32,521 nucleotides of DNA from Chitinophagaceae bacterium (GTDB lineage Bacteria > Bacteroidota > Bacteroidia > Chitinophagales > Chitinophagaceae), in the NCBI GenBank assembly GCA_947372105.1, contig CANBSH010000023.1, forward strand, positions 1-32,521, written 5' to 3'. The translations under genes were made by a program, and so were the position numbers. The notes below the pieces were generated by a model. That model worked only from the letters and a program-made list of their open reading frames with translations. It did not search any database and was not told the DNA's origin. Positions 20,401 through 27,567 of the stretch are shown piece by piece. Every line of letters starts with the position of its first letter. The stretch's first letter is position 1.

Positions 20401-20438
20401 GATGCCATCAATATGATGTCAGTACTAGGTAGGGTAAA

Positions 20439-20810
20439 TTACTTTACTTCTACTTCAGCACCTGCTTCTTTCAATTTGCCAGCGATTTCATCAGCTTCTG
20501 ATTTAGAAACGCCTTCTTTGATGTTTTTAGGAGCGCCATCAACTAAGTCTTTAGCTTCTTTCAAACCAAGACCTGTTAAATCTTTCACTACTTTAACTAC
20601 GTTTAATTTGCTTGCACCAGCGTTAATTAAAACAACATCAAATGCTGTTTTTTCTGCTGCTGCTTCAGCACCACCACCACCTGCTGCAACTACAACCGCT
20701 GCTGCTGCTGGTTCGATACCGTAATCCGCTTTTAAAACGTCTGCTAATTCTTGTACTTGTTTTACCGTTAAGCTTACTAATTGTTCAGCTAATGCTTTAA
20801 TGTCTGCCAT
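20439..20810 (-). CDS. rplL: 50S ribosomal protein bL12 (L7/L12)
   Basis: The flexible-stalk protein that recruits translation GTPases has 123 residues, the usual length. The N-terminal dimerisation/L10-binding domain (residues 1-30, [20 protein letters not shown]) is followed by an Ala/Gly hinge ([19 protein letters not shown]). The globular C-terminal domain has the family segments [20 protein letters not shown] and [15 protein letters not shown]. It is encoded 115 bases after rplJ on the same strand. The large gap may hold processing or extra regulatory signals, such as the small palindrome ACAGC-GTAT-GCTGT near 20,887-20,900. A terminator follows. Confidence 0.98.
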   Translation of the reverse strand: MADIKALAEQLVSLTVKQVQELADVLKADYGIEPAAAAVVVAAGGGGAEAAAEKTAFDVVLINAGASKLNVVKVVKDLTGLGLKEAKDLVDGAPKNIKEGVSKSEADEIAGKLKEAGAEVEVK

Positions 20811-20925
20811 GTTGTTTCAATTTTTTCCGCTTTCAAAGCTTATGCTCCAGCGGAAGGTTTAAAAAAATTATTTTAACAATATAAAAACAGCGTATGCTGT
20901 AATTAAAATGATTGGGTGGAAGTGA

Positions 20926-21549
20926 TTAAGCTTCCGGTGCTGCTTCTGGAGCGGCTTCCGCTGCAGGAGCTTCTGCTACAGGTGCTTCCGCAACTGGCGC
21001 TTCTTCTACTGCTACTTCAACTGCTGCTGCAACTACTTCTTTTTCAGTAGCGCTGCTTCCATTTTCAGCGTGGTTTAATAATGCTGCTATTACACGTTTA
21101 GCAGGAGATTGTAACAATCCAATTACTTCACCGATCAATTCATTCTTAGTTTTGATCTTAGTTAAAGCAACTAATGTTTCATCCCCTACAAAAATATCAC
21201 CGTTAATGAAAGCGGCTTTCAATGTAGGACGATCTCCATTGTTTTCTTTTCTGAAAGCACTTAAGATCACAGCTGGATCTTTTGGATTTTCAGAAAACAT
21301 TAATGCAGTTACATTATTTAATGATTCATACAAACCTGCATACTTCTCGCTATCCAAATTTTCAAGTGCTTTACGAATCAAAGTGTTTTTAGCCACTTTC
21401 ATTTCTACTTGCTTATTAAAACAAGTACGACGTAAGTTTGAAATTTGTGCAACGCTCAAAGATTCTGTATCTGTGATATAGAAGTTATTGTATTGACTAA
21501 ACTTTTCTTTTAAAAGTCCAATCACTTCGTTTTTTTGATCTTTGGTCAT
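20926..21549 (-). CDS. rplJ: 50S ribosomal protein uL10 with Ala/Glu/Pro-rich C-terminal tail
   Basis: uL10 anchors the bL12 dimers at the base of the ribosomal stalk. Residues 1 to about 165 match the family: MTKDQKNEVIGLLKEKFSQY, VAKNTLIRKALE, and the helix at about 145-165 (LLQSPAKRVIAALLNHA) that binds bL12. The protein is 207 residues long, about 40 more than E. coli L10. The extra tail is a low-complexity repeat of EAPVAEAP-like units ending in EAAPEA. A kink-turn-like hairpin directly before the start codon suggests autoregulation by L10. Homologues with similar tails are plausible in relatives, but I cannot check. Confidence 0.97.
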   Translation of the reverse strand: MTKDQKNEVIGLLKEKFSQYNNFYITDTESLSVAQISNLRRTCFNKQVEMKVAKNTLIRKALENLDSEKYAGLYESLNNVTALMFSENPKDPAVILSAFRKENNGDRPTLKAAFINGDIFVGDETLVALTKIKTKNELIGEVIGLLQSPAKRVIAALLNHAENGSSATEKEVVAAAVEVAVEEAPVAEAPVAEAPAAEAAPEAAPEA

Positions 21550-21566
21550 AACTAATTATATTTTAT

Positions 21567-21597
21567 TCCCGGGTCATTTCCTTTCGGATCACCAGGA
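21567..21597 (-). ncRNA. Candidate L10-type leader with kink-turn-like hairpin
   Basis: This 31-base element fills most of the 48-base rplA-rplJ gap. On the minus strand TCCTGG pairs with CCGGGA-type sequence in a lower stem, with one G-U and a bulged C. An asymmetric internal loop has GA on one side and AAT-GA on the other. An upper stem TCC/GGA is capped by a GAAA tetraloop. A 3-base bulge next to tandem G-A pairs is the kink-turn pattern used by the known L10 leader RNA, which L10(L12)4 binds to repress rplJ. The assignment is inference from position and geometry. Confidence 0.45.
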
Positions 21598-22296
21598 TTA
21601 GTTCATTAATGATTTTGTTTCCAATGAAATACCAGGACTCATTGTTGAAGCCATGCTTACTCCTTTCAAGTAAATACCTTTAGAAGAAGATGGTTTTAAC
21701 TTAATGATGGCATTCAATAATTCAGAACTGTTTTCTGCAATTTTTTCTGCAGAGAAAGAGATACGACCTATTGATGCGTGAACAATACCTGCTTTATCTA
21801 CTTTAAATGCAATCTTACCGCCTTTCACTTCGTTCACAGCAGCAGCTACATCATTTGTAACAGTACCTGTTTTAGGATTGGGCATTAAGTTACGAGGTCC
21901 TAATACTTTACCTAATTTACCAATCTTAGGCATTACTGCTGGAGTAGCGATGATCACATCGATATCTACCCAACCGCCTTCGATTTTTGTTACAAACTCA
22001 TCCAATCCAACATAATCAGCACCTGCTTCACGAGCAGCCGCTTCTTTATCTGGAGTACATAATACTAATACTTTTTTAGTACGACCTGTTCCATGAGGAA
22101 GAGATACAGTTCCACGAACTTGTTGGTCTGCTTTTTTAGGATCTACTCCTAAACGAATATGCAAATCAACAGAACTATCAAACTTTGTACAATTAATTTC
22201 TTTTACAAGTGTCGAAGCATCTTTAAGGGAATAAAATTTATTCTTATCCACCTTTGCTACCGCAACTTTTCTTTTTTTAGTCAATGACATGTTCAT
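21598..22296 (-). CDS. rplA: 50S ribosomal protein uL1
   Basis: uL1 binds 23S rRNA at the mobile L1 stalk near the E-site and, in many bacteria, its own operon mRNA. The 232-residue protein is of normal length. It has [20 protein letters not shown] and [40 protein letters not shown], the strongly conserved L1 segment. The C-terminal half returns to domain I ([20 protein letters not shown]). It lies 21 bases after rplK, so the two are surely co-transcribed. The [10 protein letters not shown] start has an alternative Met two codons later that would make little difference. Confidence 0.98.
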   Translation of the reverse strand: MNMSLTKKRKVAVAKVDKNKFYSLKDASTLVKEINCTKFDSSVDLHIRLGVDPKKADQQVRGTVSLPHGTGRTKKVLVLCTPDKEAAAREAGADYVGLDEFVTKIEGGWVDIDVIIATPAVMPKIGKLGKVLGPRNLMPNPKTGTVTNDVAAAVNEVKGGKIAFKVDKAGIVHASIGRISFSAEKIAENSSELLNAIIKLKPSSSKGIYLKGVSMASTMSPGISLETKSLMN

Positions 22297-22317
22297 TAAA
22301 ATTTAAGGTGAATAAAA

Positions 22318-22761
22318 TTAGTTTTCCCAAGGTGCTTTACCATCTACAGTAATTCCCATTGAGCGTGCAGTACCAGCAACCATACTCATTGCACTATTTA
22401 AAGTGAAGGCATTTAAATCCTCCATTTTATCTTTTGCAATAACTTCAACTTGCTCCCAAGTAACTTTACCTACTTTGTCGCGGTTGCTTTCCTTAGAACC
22501 TTTTTGGATTTTCGCAGCTTCCATTAATTGAACAGGAGCTGGTGCAGTTTTGATAACGAAGTCGAAAGACTTATCGGTATACACTGTGATTAAAACAGGA
22601 ACTACTTTTCCTTGTTTATCTTGAGTTCTAGCATTGAATTGCTTACAGAACTCCATAATGTTTACACCCTTAGAACCAAGTGCTGGACCTACTGGTGGCG
22701 CAGGATTGGCTTGACCGCCTTTCACCTGCAGCTTAACGTAGCCGGAGATTTCTTTTGCCAT
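22318..22761 (-). CDS. rplK: 50S ribosomal protein uL11
   Basis: uL11 forms the base of the GTPase-associated centre with 23S rRNA. The 147-residue protein carries the N-terminal thiostrepton-contact segment [29 protein letters not shown] and the C-terminal rRNA-binding signature with [10 protein letters not shown]. It is the first gene of the rplKAJL unit. Upstream lie a strong -7 element and a structured leader that begins almost at the predicted transcript start, which points to regulation at this position. Confidence 0.98.
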   Translation of the reverse strand: MAKEISGYVKLQVKGGQANPAPPVGPALGSKGVNIMEFCKQFNARTQDKQGKVVPVLITVYTDKSFDFVIKTAPAPVQLMEAAKIQKGSKESNRDKVGKVTWEQVEVIAKDKMEDLNAFTLNSAMSMVAGTARSMGITVDGKAPWEN

Positions 22762-22808
22762 TTTATTGATTTTATTGGTTAAGCGTCTTAGCCCTTATGG
22801 CCTTGACT

Positions 22809-22844
22809 CCCAAAATCCATCATACTTCGAAAAGTATATTTGGG
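22809..22844 (-). ncRNA. Candidate 5'-terminal regulatory hairpin of the rplKAJL mRNA
   Basis: On the minus strand CCCAAA (22839-22844) pairs with TTTGGG (22809-22814). Inside it ATACTT and AAGTAT form a 6-bp stem capped by TTCG. The two helices are joined by a 1/7 asymmetric internal loop whose long side is GATGGAT. The hairpin begins within a few bases of the start expected from the upstream -7 element. Ribosomal protein L1 represses the L11-L1 operon in E. coli by binding an asymmetric-loop hairpin in this leader, so an L1-binding role is a reasonable but untested guess. Confidence 0.4.
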
Positions 22845-22848
22845 GTTG

Positions 22849-22856
22849 CAAAGGTA
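22849..22856 (-). promoter_or_regulatory. Promoter -7 element for rplKAJL
   Basis: TACCTTTGCA on the minus strand (core 22849-22856) fits the Bacteroidota consensus TAnnTTTG exactly. No TTG was seen at the usual 19-21 base distance. The predicted start is near 22,843, about 82 bases before the rplK ATG. Confidence 0.65.
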
Positions 22857-22964
22857 ATAAAAGAACCCTAATAATGTATAAAAATTTGAGATTTATTGAA
22901 AAAATACCCAATTGGGGATAGGAAAAGGGGAAGTCCGGGTGTAGCAACCTGGAAAGTGTAGGGC

Positions 22965-22996
22965 AAAAAAAATCCCTTCCGAATAAACGGAAGGGA
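22965..22996 (-). terminator. Terminator after nusG
   Basis: A perfect 9-bp inverted repeat, TCCCTTCCG (22973-22981) with CGGAAGGGA (22988-22996), has a 6-base loop. It is followed on the minus strand by 8 T. It separates the tuf/secE/nusG unit from rplKAJL and lies 18 bases after the nusG stop. Confidence 0.9.
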
Positions 22997-23014
22997 CCTT
23001 TTACCTTTTTCCTT

Positions 23015-23632
23015 CTAACTCAGTTTCTCTACCTGCATGTAACTTAATTCCACTGGAGTAGATCGACCGAATATTTTTACGGTCACTTTCAATTTCTTCT
23101 TTTCTTCGTTCACCTCTTCTATGACACCATTGAAGTCATTGAAAGGTCCCTCAATTATTTTAATAGTCTCCCCCAAAATGAAAGGCTCGCTGATAGAACC
23201 ACCCATGTCGTTCATCTCATCTACCTTACCCAACATTTTGTTGACTTCAGATTTTCTTAAAGAAATAATGTTTCCTTTTGATCCTTTACCATCTGTCAAA
23301 AAGTGCATTACGTTGGTGATATTGCTAATATGCATTACAATATCATCGGCTAAACGCCCGCTACCATTAGCATCCACTACTTCCATCATAACGTATCCAG
23401 GAAAATAGTTTTTTTCGCGCATTACTTTTTTACCGTTTTGAACTTTATACACCTTCTCCATGGGAAGGAATATTTGCTTCACTACGTTTTGCCAATTATT
23501 TCTAAGAATATCCTTATCAAGGTATTCCTTAATCTTTTTTTCTTTGCCGCTCACTACGCGAAGCACAAACCATTTTGTTTCTGGCGCTGCTTTTGTAGCG
23601 GGGGCTGCTGTTGTTAAAACTTCCGTTTCCAT
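23015..23632 (-). CDS. nusG: Transcription termination/antitermination protein NusG
   Basis: NusG binds RNA polymerase across the DNA cleft and links it to Rho or the ribosome. The 205-residue protein has an N-terminal NGN domain from about residue 20 (KWFVLRVVSGKEKKIKEYL, then FLPMEKVYKVQNGKK and NYFPGYVMMEV). A C-terminal KOW domain has the signature EPFILGETIKIIEGPFNDFNGVIEEV and FGRSTPVELSYMQVEKL. A short Ala/Pro/Thr-rich N-terminal extension precedes the NGN domain. Its start lies 1 base after the secE stop, so secE and nusG are translated from the same mRNA. A strong terminator follows. Confidence 0.97.
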   Translation of the reverse strand: METEVLTTAAPATKAAPETKWFVLRVVSGKEKKIKEYLDKDILRNNWQNVVKQIFLPMEKVYKVQNGKKVMREKNYFPGYVMMEVVDANGSGRLADDIVMHISNITNVMHFLTDGKGSKGNIISLRKSEVNKMLGKVDEMNDMGGSISEPFILGETIKIIEGPFNDFNGVIEEVNEEKKKLKVTVKIFGRSTPVELSYMQVEKLS

Positions 23633-23633
23633 G

Positions 23634-23828
23634 TTACTTAAATAATGAGTATATCAACTTTAATAATTGGTTGCTAGAAAAATCCATTACCCAAACTAAT
23701 GCAGTTATGATAATAGTTCCTACCAATACGATCACCGTACTTTGTTGTAAATTAGTCCATGTAGGCCAAGTCACTTTTTCCTGTAACTCCAAATAACTTT
23801 CTTTGAAGTAGTTGGCGATTTTGTTCAT
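23634..23828 (-). CDS. secE: Preprotein translocase subunit SecE
   Basis: SecE clamps SecY in the SecYEG channel. At 64 residues it is the short single-span form common outside Enterobacteria. It has an amphipathic N-terminal helix (IANYFKESYLELQEKVTWPTW) with the conserved EKVTWPT motif, then one membrane span (VIVLVGTIIITALVWVMDF). It lies between tRNA-Trp (63 bases upstream) and nusG (immediately downstream), the universal secE-nusG pairing. Confidence 0.95.
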   Translation of the reverse strand: MNKIANYFKESYLELQEKVTWPTWTNLQQSTVIVLVGTIIITALVWVMDFSSNQLLKLIYSLFK

Positions 23829-23891
23829 AATTAATTATTTAATTCGGTTCAATTAACTGCTAAGATAACAATTAATATGCAATTTAAATTG

Positions 23892-23962
23892 CACGGGCAC
23901 TAGGATTCGAACCCAGATCAAAGGTTTTGGAGACCCGTATGCTACCGTTGCACCATGCCCGT
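23892..23962 (-). tRNA. tRNA-Trp (anticodon CCA)
   Basis: A 71-base cloverleaf with acceptor ACGGGCA/TGCCCGT, U8, short D-arm, anticodon loop CTCCAAA and T-arm GGTTCGAATCC. G is the discriminator base, as TrpRS expects. The 3' CCA is not encoded. It sits between tuf and secE, an insertion relative to the E. coli order, and is probably cut from the tuf-secE transcript. Confidence 0.95.
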
Positions 23963-23970
23963 ATGAACCA

Positions 23971-24010
23971 AAAGTCTCTGGTCATTGCAGTTGCAGCGAC
24001 CAAAGACTTT
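23971..24010 (-). terminator. Hairpin between tuf and tRNA-Trp, weak terminator or processing site
   Basis: On the minus strand AAAGTCTTTGGTC and GACCAGAGACTTT pair over 13 positions, with one T-G wobble, around a 14-base loop. The following T run is only TTTT, so termination may be partial. It could equally be a processing or stability element that lets tRNA-Trp, secE and nusG be made from read-through. Confidence 0.6.
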
Positions 24011-24030
24011 CAGTTTATATTGTATGTCAA

Positions 24031-25218
24031 TTACTTAATGATCTCTGTAACTTGACCAGCGCCTACTGTTCTACCACCCTCACGGATAGCGAACTTAAGA
24101 CCTTTTTCCATCGCGATAGGTTGGATTAACTTTACAGTTAAGCTAACGTTATCACCTGGCATTACCATCTCAGTTCCAGCTGGTAAAGAACATTCTCCAG
24201 TTACATCCGTTGTACGGAAGTAGAATTGAGGACGATATTTGTTAAAGAATGGAGTATGACGTCCACCTTCATCTTTGCTTAATACGTATACTTCACATTT
24301 GAAATCGGTATGTGGAGTGATCGTTTTAGGCGCACAAATTACCATACCACGACGGATATCTTTTTTCTCAATACCGCGTAATAATAAACCTGCGTTATCA
24401 CCTGCTTGACCTTGATCCAATAATTTTTTGAACATCTCCACACCAGTTACGGTAGAGCTCATTGGAGCATCCATCAAACCTACGATTTCAACTGCTTCAC
24501 CTACTTTCACGATTCCACGCTCAATACGACCTGTAGCAACTGTACCACGACCTGTGATAGAGAATACATCTTCCACAGACATCAAGAATGGTTGGTCAAT
24601 AGGACGAGGAGGCAATGGAATGTAAGTATCTACTGCATTCATTAATTCAGTTACAGCATCAAGCCATTTTTGCTCTCCAGCCAATGCACCTGTAGCTGAA
24701 CCACGGATGATTGGTGTTTTTTCACCATCAAATCCATAAATAGTTAATAAATCACGAACTTCCATTTCAACTAAGTCTAACAATTCAGGATCGTCAACTA
24801 AGTCAACTTTGTTCATGAAAACAACGATTTGTGGAACACCTACCTGACGTGCCAACAAGATGTGCTCTTTTGTTTGAGGCATAGGACCATCTGTTGCCGC
24901 AACTACTAAAATAGCACCATCCATTTGTGCAGCACCTGTGATCATGTTTTTAACATAATCGGCGTGACCTGGACAGTCAACGTGCGCATAGTGACGAGTA
25001 TCAGTTTGATATTCTACGTGTGCAGTATTGATAGTGATACCACGCTCTTTTTCTTCGGGTGCACCGTCAATTTCATCGTAGTTTTTCTTTGCTGCTAAGC
25101 CTCTTTTAGACAATACGTCTGTGATAGCTGCAGTTAATGTGGTTTTACCATGGTCAACGTGGCCAATGGTACCAACGTTTACGTGGGGTTTCTCCCTCTT
25201 AAAGGTCTCTTTAGACAT
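24031..25218 (-). CDS. tuf: Translation elongation factor Tu
   Basis: EF-Tu delivers aminoacyl-tRNA to the ribosome. The 395-residue protein has the P-loop GHVDHGKTT (about 18-26), switch I with [34 protein letters not shown] (G3) and NKVD (G4). Domains II and III are intact and end in [15 protein letters not shown]. The start codon is preceded by an A-rich stretch with no SD, as usual in this phylum. Four tRNA genes precede it and tRNA-Trp-secE-nusG follow, the ancient tufB-type context. Confidence 0.99.
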   Translation of the reverse strand: MSKETFKREKPHVNVGTIGHVDHGKTTLTAAITDVLSKRGLAAKKNYDEIDGAPEEKERGITINTAHVEYQTDTRHYAHVDCPGHADYVKNMITGAAQMDGAILVVAATDGPMPQTKEHILLARQVGVPQIVVFMNKVDLVDDPELLDLVEMEVRDLLTIYGFDGEKTPIIRGSATGALAGEQKWLDAVTELMNAVDTYIPLPPRPIDQPFLMSVEDVFSITGRGTVATGRIERGIVKVGEAVEIVGLMDAPMSSTVTGVEMFKKLLDQGQAGDNAGLLLRGIEKKDIRRGMVICAPKTITPHTDFKCEVYVLSKDEGGRHTPFFNKYRPQFYFRTTDVTGECSLPAGTEMVMPGDNVSLTVKLIQPIAMEKGLKFAIREGGRTVGAGQVTEIIK

Positions 25219-25352
25219 CTTTATTTGTTTTTATGTTTTTTTATAATTGCTGTCAATAGACCACCGAGTCCATCGACCATAGCTTTCAAAATTAATTCAA
25301 CCTACTCACTTCACCTATTTCCTTTTCACTTTTCCTTGCTTCTACCCTTTTG

Positions 25353-25424
<72 letters not shown>

Positions 25425-25471
25425 TTTTAACCAACCGACTTCCAATGTCCCTTCATCAACAAACCAACTGG

Positions 25472-25544
25472 AGCGGGAGACGAGGCTCGAACTCGCCACC
25501 TATAGCTTGGAAGGCTATCGCTCTACCAAATGAGCTACTCCCGC
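25472..25544 (-). tRNA. tRNA-Gly (anticodon TCC)
   Basis: A 73-base cloverleaf with acceptor GCGGGAG/CTCCCGC, anticodon stem ATAGC/GCTAT with TCC, and T-loop GTTCGAG. The bases after discriminator T are CCA (25469-25471), so the 3' end appears genome-encoded, unlike its four cluster neighbours. It corresponds to E. coli glyT. Confidence 0.95.
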
Positions 25545-25591
25545 TTTAAAAAAAGATCTCGACCATTTTTCGCATTTTGACCTTTGCGGTG

Positions 25592-25599
25592 CAAAATTA
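25592..25599 (-). promoter_or_regulatory. Possible internal promoter between tRNA-Tyr and tRNA-Gly
   Basis: TAATTTTGCA on the minus strand fits TAnnTTTG exactly and lies in the only sizeable gap inside the tRNA cluster. No -33 TTG is found at the usual spacing, and that region would be the 3' end of tRNA-Tyr. It could give extra transcription of tRNA-Gly, tRNA-Thr and tuf. Confidence 0.4.
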
Positions 25600-25611
25600 C
25601 GAAAAATTATG

Positions 25612-25694
<83 letters not shown>

Positions 25695-25703
25695 ATAGAT
25701 CTG

Positions 25704-25776
25704 AGCCGGAAATGGGACTCGAACCCGCGACCTGCTGATTACAAATCAGCTGCTCTACCAACTGAGCTATTCCGGC
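25704..25776 (-). tRNA. tRNA-Thr (anticodon TGT)
   Basis: A 73-base cloverleaf with acceptor GCCGGAA/TTCCGGC, anticodon stem CTGAT/ATCAG with TGT, and T-arm GGGTTCGAGTCCC. The discriminator is T, with no encoded CCA. It is the first gene of the tRNA-tuf unit and corresponds to E. coli thrU. Confidence 0.95.
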
Positions 25777-25819
25777 ATAAAGTATCTACATAAAAGAACA
25801 CTCCCCATTTTTGGGATGG

Positions 25820-25848
25820 CAAAGGTAATGGAATTCTTTATTTATCAA
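25820..25848 (-). promoter_or_regulatory. Promoter of the tRNA-tuf unit
   Basis: On the minus strand a TTG (25846-25848), an 18-base spacer and TACCTTTG (25820-25827) match the Bacteroidota -33/-7 pattern. The predicted start is about 40 bases before tRNA-Thr(TGT). Confidence 0.7.
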
Positions 25849-25933
25849 AATTTTAGGGGCAAATTTTATCCCAAAAGCACAGGAAAATTTGAAATAATTT
25901 GAAAATGGAGGAAAAGGAGGCATCAAAGCCAAT

Positions 25934-25972
25934 AAAAACGCCCATTGATGAAGTTTTTCAGCAATGGGCGTT
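25934..25972 (-). terminator. Terminator after hpf
   Basis: A perfect 11-bp inverted repeat, AACGCCCATTG (25937-25947) with CAATGGGCGTT (25962-25972), has a 14-base loop. T residues follow on the minus strand. It lies 22 bases after the hpf stop and upstream of the tRNA-tuf promoter, so the two units are separated. Confidence 0.85.
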
Positions 25973-25994
25973 ACCCTATTTGATTAAAAAAAAT

Positions 25995-26294
25995 TTATGC
26001 GGCGATTTTTTCTTTTTTCTTTACGAGTTGATTGGTGATAGCATTAAAAGCCTTGTCAAATGAAGTTTGAAATGTTTTAGAAGTTGCTTTTACAAAGCAT
26101 TCTTGTTTTGGAATAAATATTTTGATTTCTACAATTTTGTCTTTAATCACATGTGCCATGTTTTCTATTTTCATGTACACTTCTACTTTCGTTATTTTAT
26201 CATGAAAGGTTTCCAATTTGTCTAATTTTTTTTGAACAAAGCTGAGTAATTTTTGATCTGCATCAAAGTGCACTGTTTGAATGTTGATGTTCAT
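25995..26294 (-). CDS. hpf: Short ribosome hibernation-promoting factor (HPF/RaiA family)
   Basis: The 99-residue protein matches the short HPF/YfiA family: MNINIQTVHFDADQKLLSFVQKKLDKLETFHDKITKVEV, then a basic stretch with KATSKTFQTSFDKAFNAI and a lysine-rich end (KKKEKIAA). It binds the 30S decoding centre and blocks mRNA and tRNA sites when cells slow growth. The C-terminal dimerisation domain of long HPF is absent. It lies 186 bases downstream of xerC. No consensus promoter was found in that gap, so it may be read from the xerC promoter or use a non-consensus one. Confidence 0.88.
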   Translation of the reverse strand: MNINIQTVHFDADQKLLSFVQKKLDKLETFHDKITKVEVYMKIENMAHVIKDKIVEIKIFIPKQECFVKATSKTFQTSFDKAFNAITNQLVKKKEKIAA

Positions 26295-26480
26295 ACAATT
26301 TAAATTTAAAGATGATAAACAAATAATTTGAAAAGAACTGATCAGGTGGTTACATCACTTTAACCTGCACTAGTAAGTTACAACAATTTGAAAGCAATTA
26401 AAATTTTAAATTTCTTTTGTGAAAACTTTAGGAATTGAACTTACTTATATCAGTTACAGTTCAAAAAAGACTGACGAGTA

Positions 26481-27380
26481 TCATGCTTTGGGATGCGCTT
26501 TGGCAAACACTTCTTTTAATTTTTCAATGGTATTGTGCGTGTATACTTGCGTAGCCGCTAAGCTGCTGTGGCCAAGGAGTTCCTTGACTGCATTTAAATC
26601 GGCACCGTTATTCATTAAATGAGTGGCAAAGCTATGTCGTAAAACGTGTGGACTCTTTTTTTGCAAGGTCGTTACTTGTGATAAATATTTTTTTACAAAA
26701 GTATACACTGCTCTGGGTTGTAATGGCTTTCCATTTTCTGTAATAAAAAGTTGTGGCGCTTCTTTCCCTTCTTCCCGTTTTTGTTGAATGTATAATTTTA
26801 TTTCGGCGGCTAAGGATTCGCTAATGGGTAATATTCTTTCTTTATTTCCTTTTCCTAAAACTTTGATTTGTTTTTTAGAAAGATCTACTTGATTTTGTTT
26901 GCATTGAATTAATTCACTTAAACGCATACCGGTTGCATAAAATAATTGCAAGACTAATTTTTCGGTAAAGCCCTTCCACCCTTCTGCAAAAGAAACATTC
27001 ATAAACATTTGTTCCATATCATTTTCGGCGACAAATACTGGCAAGCGCTTACTCATTTTTGGACTGATCACAGTTTCCATGGGACTTTTTTTCAAGACCG
27101 CCTTTTGAATCTGGAATTTAAAAAAAGATTTGAGGGAAGATATTTTACGATTCAATGATTTACCCGTCATTTCAGCCTCCTTGAGAGAAGCCAACCAGGT
27201 TCGAACCACCGATCCCGTAATTTGTTCCAAAGGAATACTCCCATATTGAGTTTCGATAAAGTCGAAAAACTGAATTAAATCGTTTGAATAGGCCGTTATG
27301 GTATGGATGGAATACCGCTTCTCGAATTGTAAGTAATTGAGAAAAGCGTTGACTGGCGTATATCGAGTAATGATGGACAT
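26481..27380 (-). CDS. xerC: Tyrosine recombinase XerC (chromosome dimer resolution type)
   Basis: The 299-residue recombinase has an N-terminal SAM-like DNA-binding domain (FEKRYSIHTITAYSNDLIQFFDF) and a catalytic domain. The active set is complete: Arg153 (GMRLSEL), Lys177, His245 and Arg248 (HVLRHSF), His271 (LGHSSL) and nucleophile Tyr280. The ATG at 27,380 was chosen over one at 27,410 because a -7 promoter element lies at 27,396-27,403. The upstream start would fall outside the transcript. A place between rpsU and hpf in the core gene cluster, not next to tRNA or phage genes, favours a housekeeping XerC/D over a mobile-element integrase. XerC versus XerD is not certain. Confidence 0.88.
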   Translation of the reverse strand: MSIITRYTPVNAFLNYLQFEKRYSIHTITAYSNDLIQFFDFIETQYGSIPLEQITGSVVRTWLASLKEAEMTGKSLNRKISSLKSFFKFQIQKAVLKKSPMETVISPKMSKRLPVFVAENDMEQMFMNVSFAEGWKGFTEKLVLQLFYATGMRLSELIQCKQNQVDLSKKQIKVLGKGNKERILPISESLAAEIKLYIQQKREEGKEAPQLFITENGKPLQPRAVYTFVKKYLSQVTTLQKKSPHVLRHSFATHLMNNGADLNAVKELLGHSSLAATQVYTHNTIEKLKEVFAKAHPKA

Positions 27381-27395
27381 TGCCTTATAAAGATA

Positions 27396-27403
27396 CAAAA
27401 GTA
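27396..27403 (-). promoter_or_regulatory. Promoter -7 element of xerC
   Basis: TACTTTTG on the minus strand matches TAnnTTTG. It is 16 bases upstream of the preferred ATG at 27,380 and directly follows the rpsU terminator. No TTG at 19-21 bases upstream was seen. Confidence 0.55.
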
Positions 27404-27410
27404 GGGGCAT

Positions 27411-27444
27411 AAAAAAAGTCCACCTGTTTAACTAGGTAGACTTT
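27411..27444 (-). terminator. Terminator of rpsU
   Basis: On the minus strand AAAGTCTACCT and AGGTGGACTTT pair over 11 positions, with one T-G wobble, around an 8-base loop. A run of 7 T follows at 27,411-27,417. It lies about 125 bases after the rpsU stop. Confidence 0.85.
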
Positions 27445-27519
27445 AATATTGTCAATGAAGAACGTGGTATCTAAATACTTAATGAAGTCAAGATTTGAAT
27501 TCATAAGAAGGTCTTTAGA

Positions 27520-27555
27520 AAATCATGAATTAAATCATGAAAAAATCATGAATTA
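27520..27555. repeat. Three direct copies of AAATCATGAA in the rpsU 3' region
   Basis: Copies begin at 27520, 27532 and 27543, so the spacing is 11-12 bases. The first and third share the longer AAATCATGAATTA. Each contains the palindrome TCATGA. Lying between the rpsU stop and its terminator, they would be in the rpsU 3' UTR. A protein-binding role or a chance slippage product are both possible. Confidence 0.6.
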
Positions 27556-27567
27556 ATTCGTCAGAAC

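Larger units (their letters stand above)
20011..20438. other. 428-base rplL-rpoB intergenic region
   Basis: No gene is visible here. The region contains the rplKAJL terminator (20,361-20,400), an AT-only 11-bp inverted repeat (20,280-20,311), a consensus -7 element for rpoB (20,139-20,146) and then about 125 bases of untranslated rpoB leader. A TACATTTG on the plus strand at 20,256-20,263 has no downstream gene and is probably chance. Confidence 0.7.

Noticed and set aside
26481-27380. Tyrosine recombinase as sign of a mobile element
   Set aside because: The gene has XerC/D features and sits in a housekeeping cluster. There are no attachment repeats, transposase or phage genes nearby.
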